From JBJXHN01 sp046233135 (GTDB lineage Bacteria; Pseudomonadota; Alphaproteobacteria; Rhodospirillales; Rhodospirillaceae): a stretch of DNA of 64,000 nucleotides. Below are positions 62,735 to 64,000 of the stretch, one piece after another; within the stretch, counting starts at the first letter, position 1; each line of letters opens with the position of its first letter. The notes below the pieces were generated by a model. The model was not told the origin of the DNA. It was given only the letters and a program-made list of their open reading frames with translations, and searched no databases. The DNA is taken from contig JBJXHN010000005.1 of the NCBI GenBank assembly GCA_046233135.1, positions 496,001-560,000 of the forward strand. The letters are read 5' to 3'. Both the position numbers and the translations under genes were made by a program.

Positions 62735-64000
62735 TTACGCCGGATCGTACGGGGCGCTGGCGGGTGGCAAACCGAAGCCGCTGGCCAGCAGGTCGGCGAT
62801 GGCGGCGCGCAGGACCTCCGGCTTGACCGGCTTGTGAAGCAACGGCAATCCACTGGCGTCGGCTTCGCGCAGGCGCTGGGGGGCCGTGTCGCCGGTCAGC
62901 AGCAGGGCCGGTACCGGGGCGTCGAAATGGTCACGGATTCGCGCGACCGCATCCACCCCGGTGACGCCGTCGCCCAGCCGGTAGTCGGCCACCACCACAT
63001 CCGGCGGGGCGTCCAGGCCGCCGCTGTCCAGGCCTTCTTGCAGGCTGTCCAGGCTGTCGAAGGCCAGAACCTCGCAGTCCCAGCCTTCCAGCACCATGGT
63101 CAGGCCGTCCAGGATGGCCGGTTCGTCGTCCAGCACCATGATGGTCAGGCCGTGGGCGGCGTCCGGCTCGGCATGGGGCAGGGCGAAGTCCAGAATGGGA
63201 TCGAAATCTTCCCCCCGGGGCACGGGCAGCAGCAGGCCGAAAATCGACCCCTGGCCGGGCCGGCTGGCGACGGTGATGCGGGCGCCGAGCAGGCTGCCGA
63301 CCCGCTTGACGATGGCCAGGCCAAGGCCCAGGCCCTCTCCCTTTTCCCGGGCCGGGTTTTCCACCTGATGGAAGTCTTCGAAGATCAGGCCGGTCTGGTC
63401 GGCGGGAATGCCCACGCCCGTATCGGCCACCTGCACCTCTACCCCGTCGGGCCGGCGCCGGACCCCCAGCAGCACCCGGCCGGCGGGGGTGTAGCGCACG
63501 GCATTGCCCAGGAAATTGCGCAGCACGATTTCCACCAGCGCCGGATCGGCATGAACCATGGCGCTGGTGCGCACGCAGCGGAAGTCCAGCCCCTTGGCCT
63601 CGGCAACCGGGTGGAATTCCTCGGCCAAGCGGGTCAGCAGCGGCCCCAGCCCCTGGTCCCGCAACTCGCAGCGCATTAGCCCGGCATCCAGCTTGGAGAT
63701 GTCGAGCAGGGTGTTAAGCAGGCTGGTCAGGGCTTCGGCGGTCTTTTCGATCTTGTGGACGATGGCCGCGCGCTGGGGATCGCTTTCCTTGCCCGCCAGG
63801 ACGGACACGAACATGTTCAGGGCCTGAAGCGGCTGGCGCAGGTCGTGACTGGCCGCGGCCAGGAAGCGGGTCTTGGCGCGGCTGGAGCGGTCGGCCTCTT
63901 CCTTGGCGGCGCGCAGGTTCTGTTCGGCCAGCCGTTCCTGGGTGTTGTCGCGCACATGCATGAAGACCGTCGCGGTTTCGCCCACCCGCTGGCGATAGAG
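62735..64000 (-). CDS. Hybrid histidine kinase, 3' part (5' end beyond window)
   Basis: The last 421 codons of a larger kinase; the frame runs to the window edge. A PAS tail (YRQRVGETATVFMHVRDN) leads to a HisKA with SHDLRQPLQAL and HATPase (RNFLGNAVRYTPAG, DTGVGIPAD, GLGLGLAIVKR). A C-terminal REC domain (IMVLDDEPAILDGL, VVVADYRLGDGV, LLHKPVKPE) ends the protein. The DLRQPLQAL variant is typical of NahK-like kinases. It is convergent with the methyltransferase gene. Confidence 0.92.
   Translation of the reverse strand, partial: LYRQRVGETATVFMHVRDNTQERLAEQNLRAAKEEADRSSRAKTRFLAAASHDLRQPLQALNMFVSVLAGKESDPQRAAIVHKIEKTAEALTSLLNTLLDISKLDAGLMRCELRDQGLGPLLTRLAEEFHPVAEAKGLDFRCVRTSAMVHADPALVEIVLRNFLGNAVRYTPAGRVLLGVRRRPDGVEVQVADTGVGIPADQTGLIFEDFHQVENPAREKGEGLGLGLAIVKRVGSLLGARITVASRPGQGSIFGLLLPVPRGEDFDPILDFALPHAEPDAAHGLTIMVLDDEPAILDGLTMVLEGWDCEVLAFDSLDSLQEGLDSGGLDAPPDVVVADYRLGDGVTGVDAVARIRDHFDAPVPALLLTGDTAPQRLREADASGLPLLHKPVKPEVLRAAIADLLASGFGLPPASAPYDPA

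Overview
The window (about 64 kb, high GC, dense, many ATGA or TGATG overlaps) looks like chromosomal DNA of an alphaproteobacterium, most likely Rhodospirillales-like. Supporting genes are an Irr-type Fur regulator, AddAB instead of RecBCD, AmgK/MurU, UbiUVT, a DivL-like pseudokinase and many PAS histidine kinases. The taxon is inferred from gene content only.

Layout. 1-9.0 kb: 3' end of pnp, a glycerophosphodiesterase, a nitronate monooxygenase-like flavoprotein, irr, an unknown acidic protein, an SH3 protein, a 2-hydroxyacid dehydrogenase, a small membrane protein and a cytochrome c'-like protein. 9.1-23.6 kb: a type VI secretion locus in two parts, tssB-tssC-hcp-tssE-tssF-tssG on the minus strand and adenylate cyclase-clpV on the plus strand. 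They are separated by a nickel/cobalt ECF-transporter gene set (nikK-cbiM/nikM-nikL) and a degenerate EAL protein. TssA, TssJ, TssK, TssL, TssM and VgrG are not in the window. 23.7-26.3 kb: ubiT-ubiU-ubiV for oxygen-independent ubiquinone synthesis, with an FNR-like site upstream. 26.4-29.8 kb: a divergent pair of a cytochrome P450 and a RoxA-like dihaem lipoprotein, with a 7-3-7 palindrome between them. 29.8-44.2 kb: a signalling-rich block with a membrane PAS kinase, a Sel1 protein, tRNA-Leu(CAA), a REC-EAL protein, two hybrid kinases, a 72-residue protein and a DivL-like kinase whose H-box histidine is Phe. 44.2-51.3 kb: a glycosyltransferase, an alcohol dehydrogenase remnant, a GNAT, a ferredoxin-NADP reductase and an ECF sigma/FecR/TonB-receptor iron module. 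51.4-60.9 kb: tsaE-amgK-murU-addB-addA-trxA, a tightly packed housekeeping operon. 61.1-64 kb: a methyltransferase and a truncated hybrid kinase.

How the parts fit. Iron is a recurring theme (irr, the Fec-type module with a Fur-like box, haem and Fe-S proteins). So are low-oxygen respiration (UbiTUV) and two-component or cyclic-nucleotide signalling. The most unusual points are: the T6SS locus with embedded nickel-transport genes and a cyclase translationally coupled to clpV; the P450/RoxA-like divergon; the Phe-substituted DivL homologue; the 26-bp hairpin tandem repeat that carries the nikL stop codon; and three TGGTC/GACCA inverted repeats in front of three consecutive genes.
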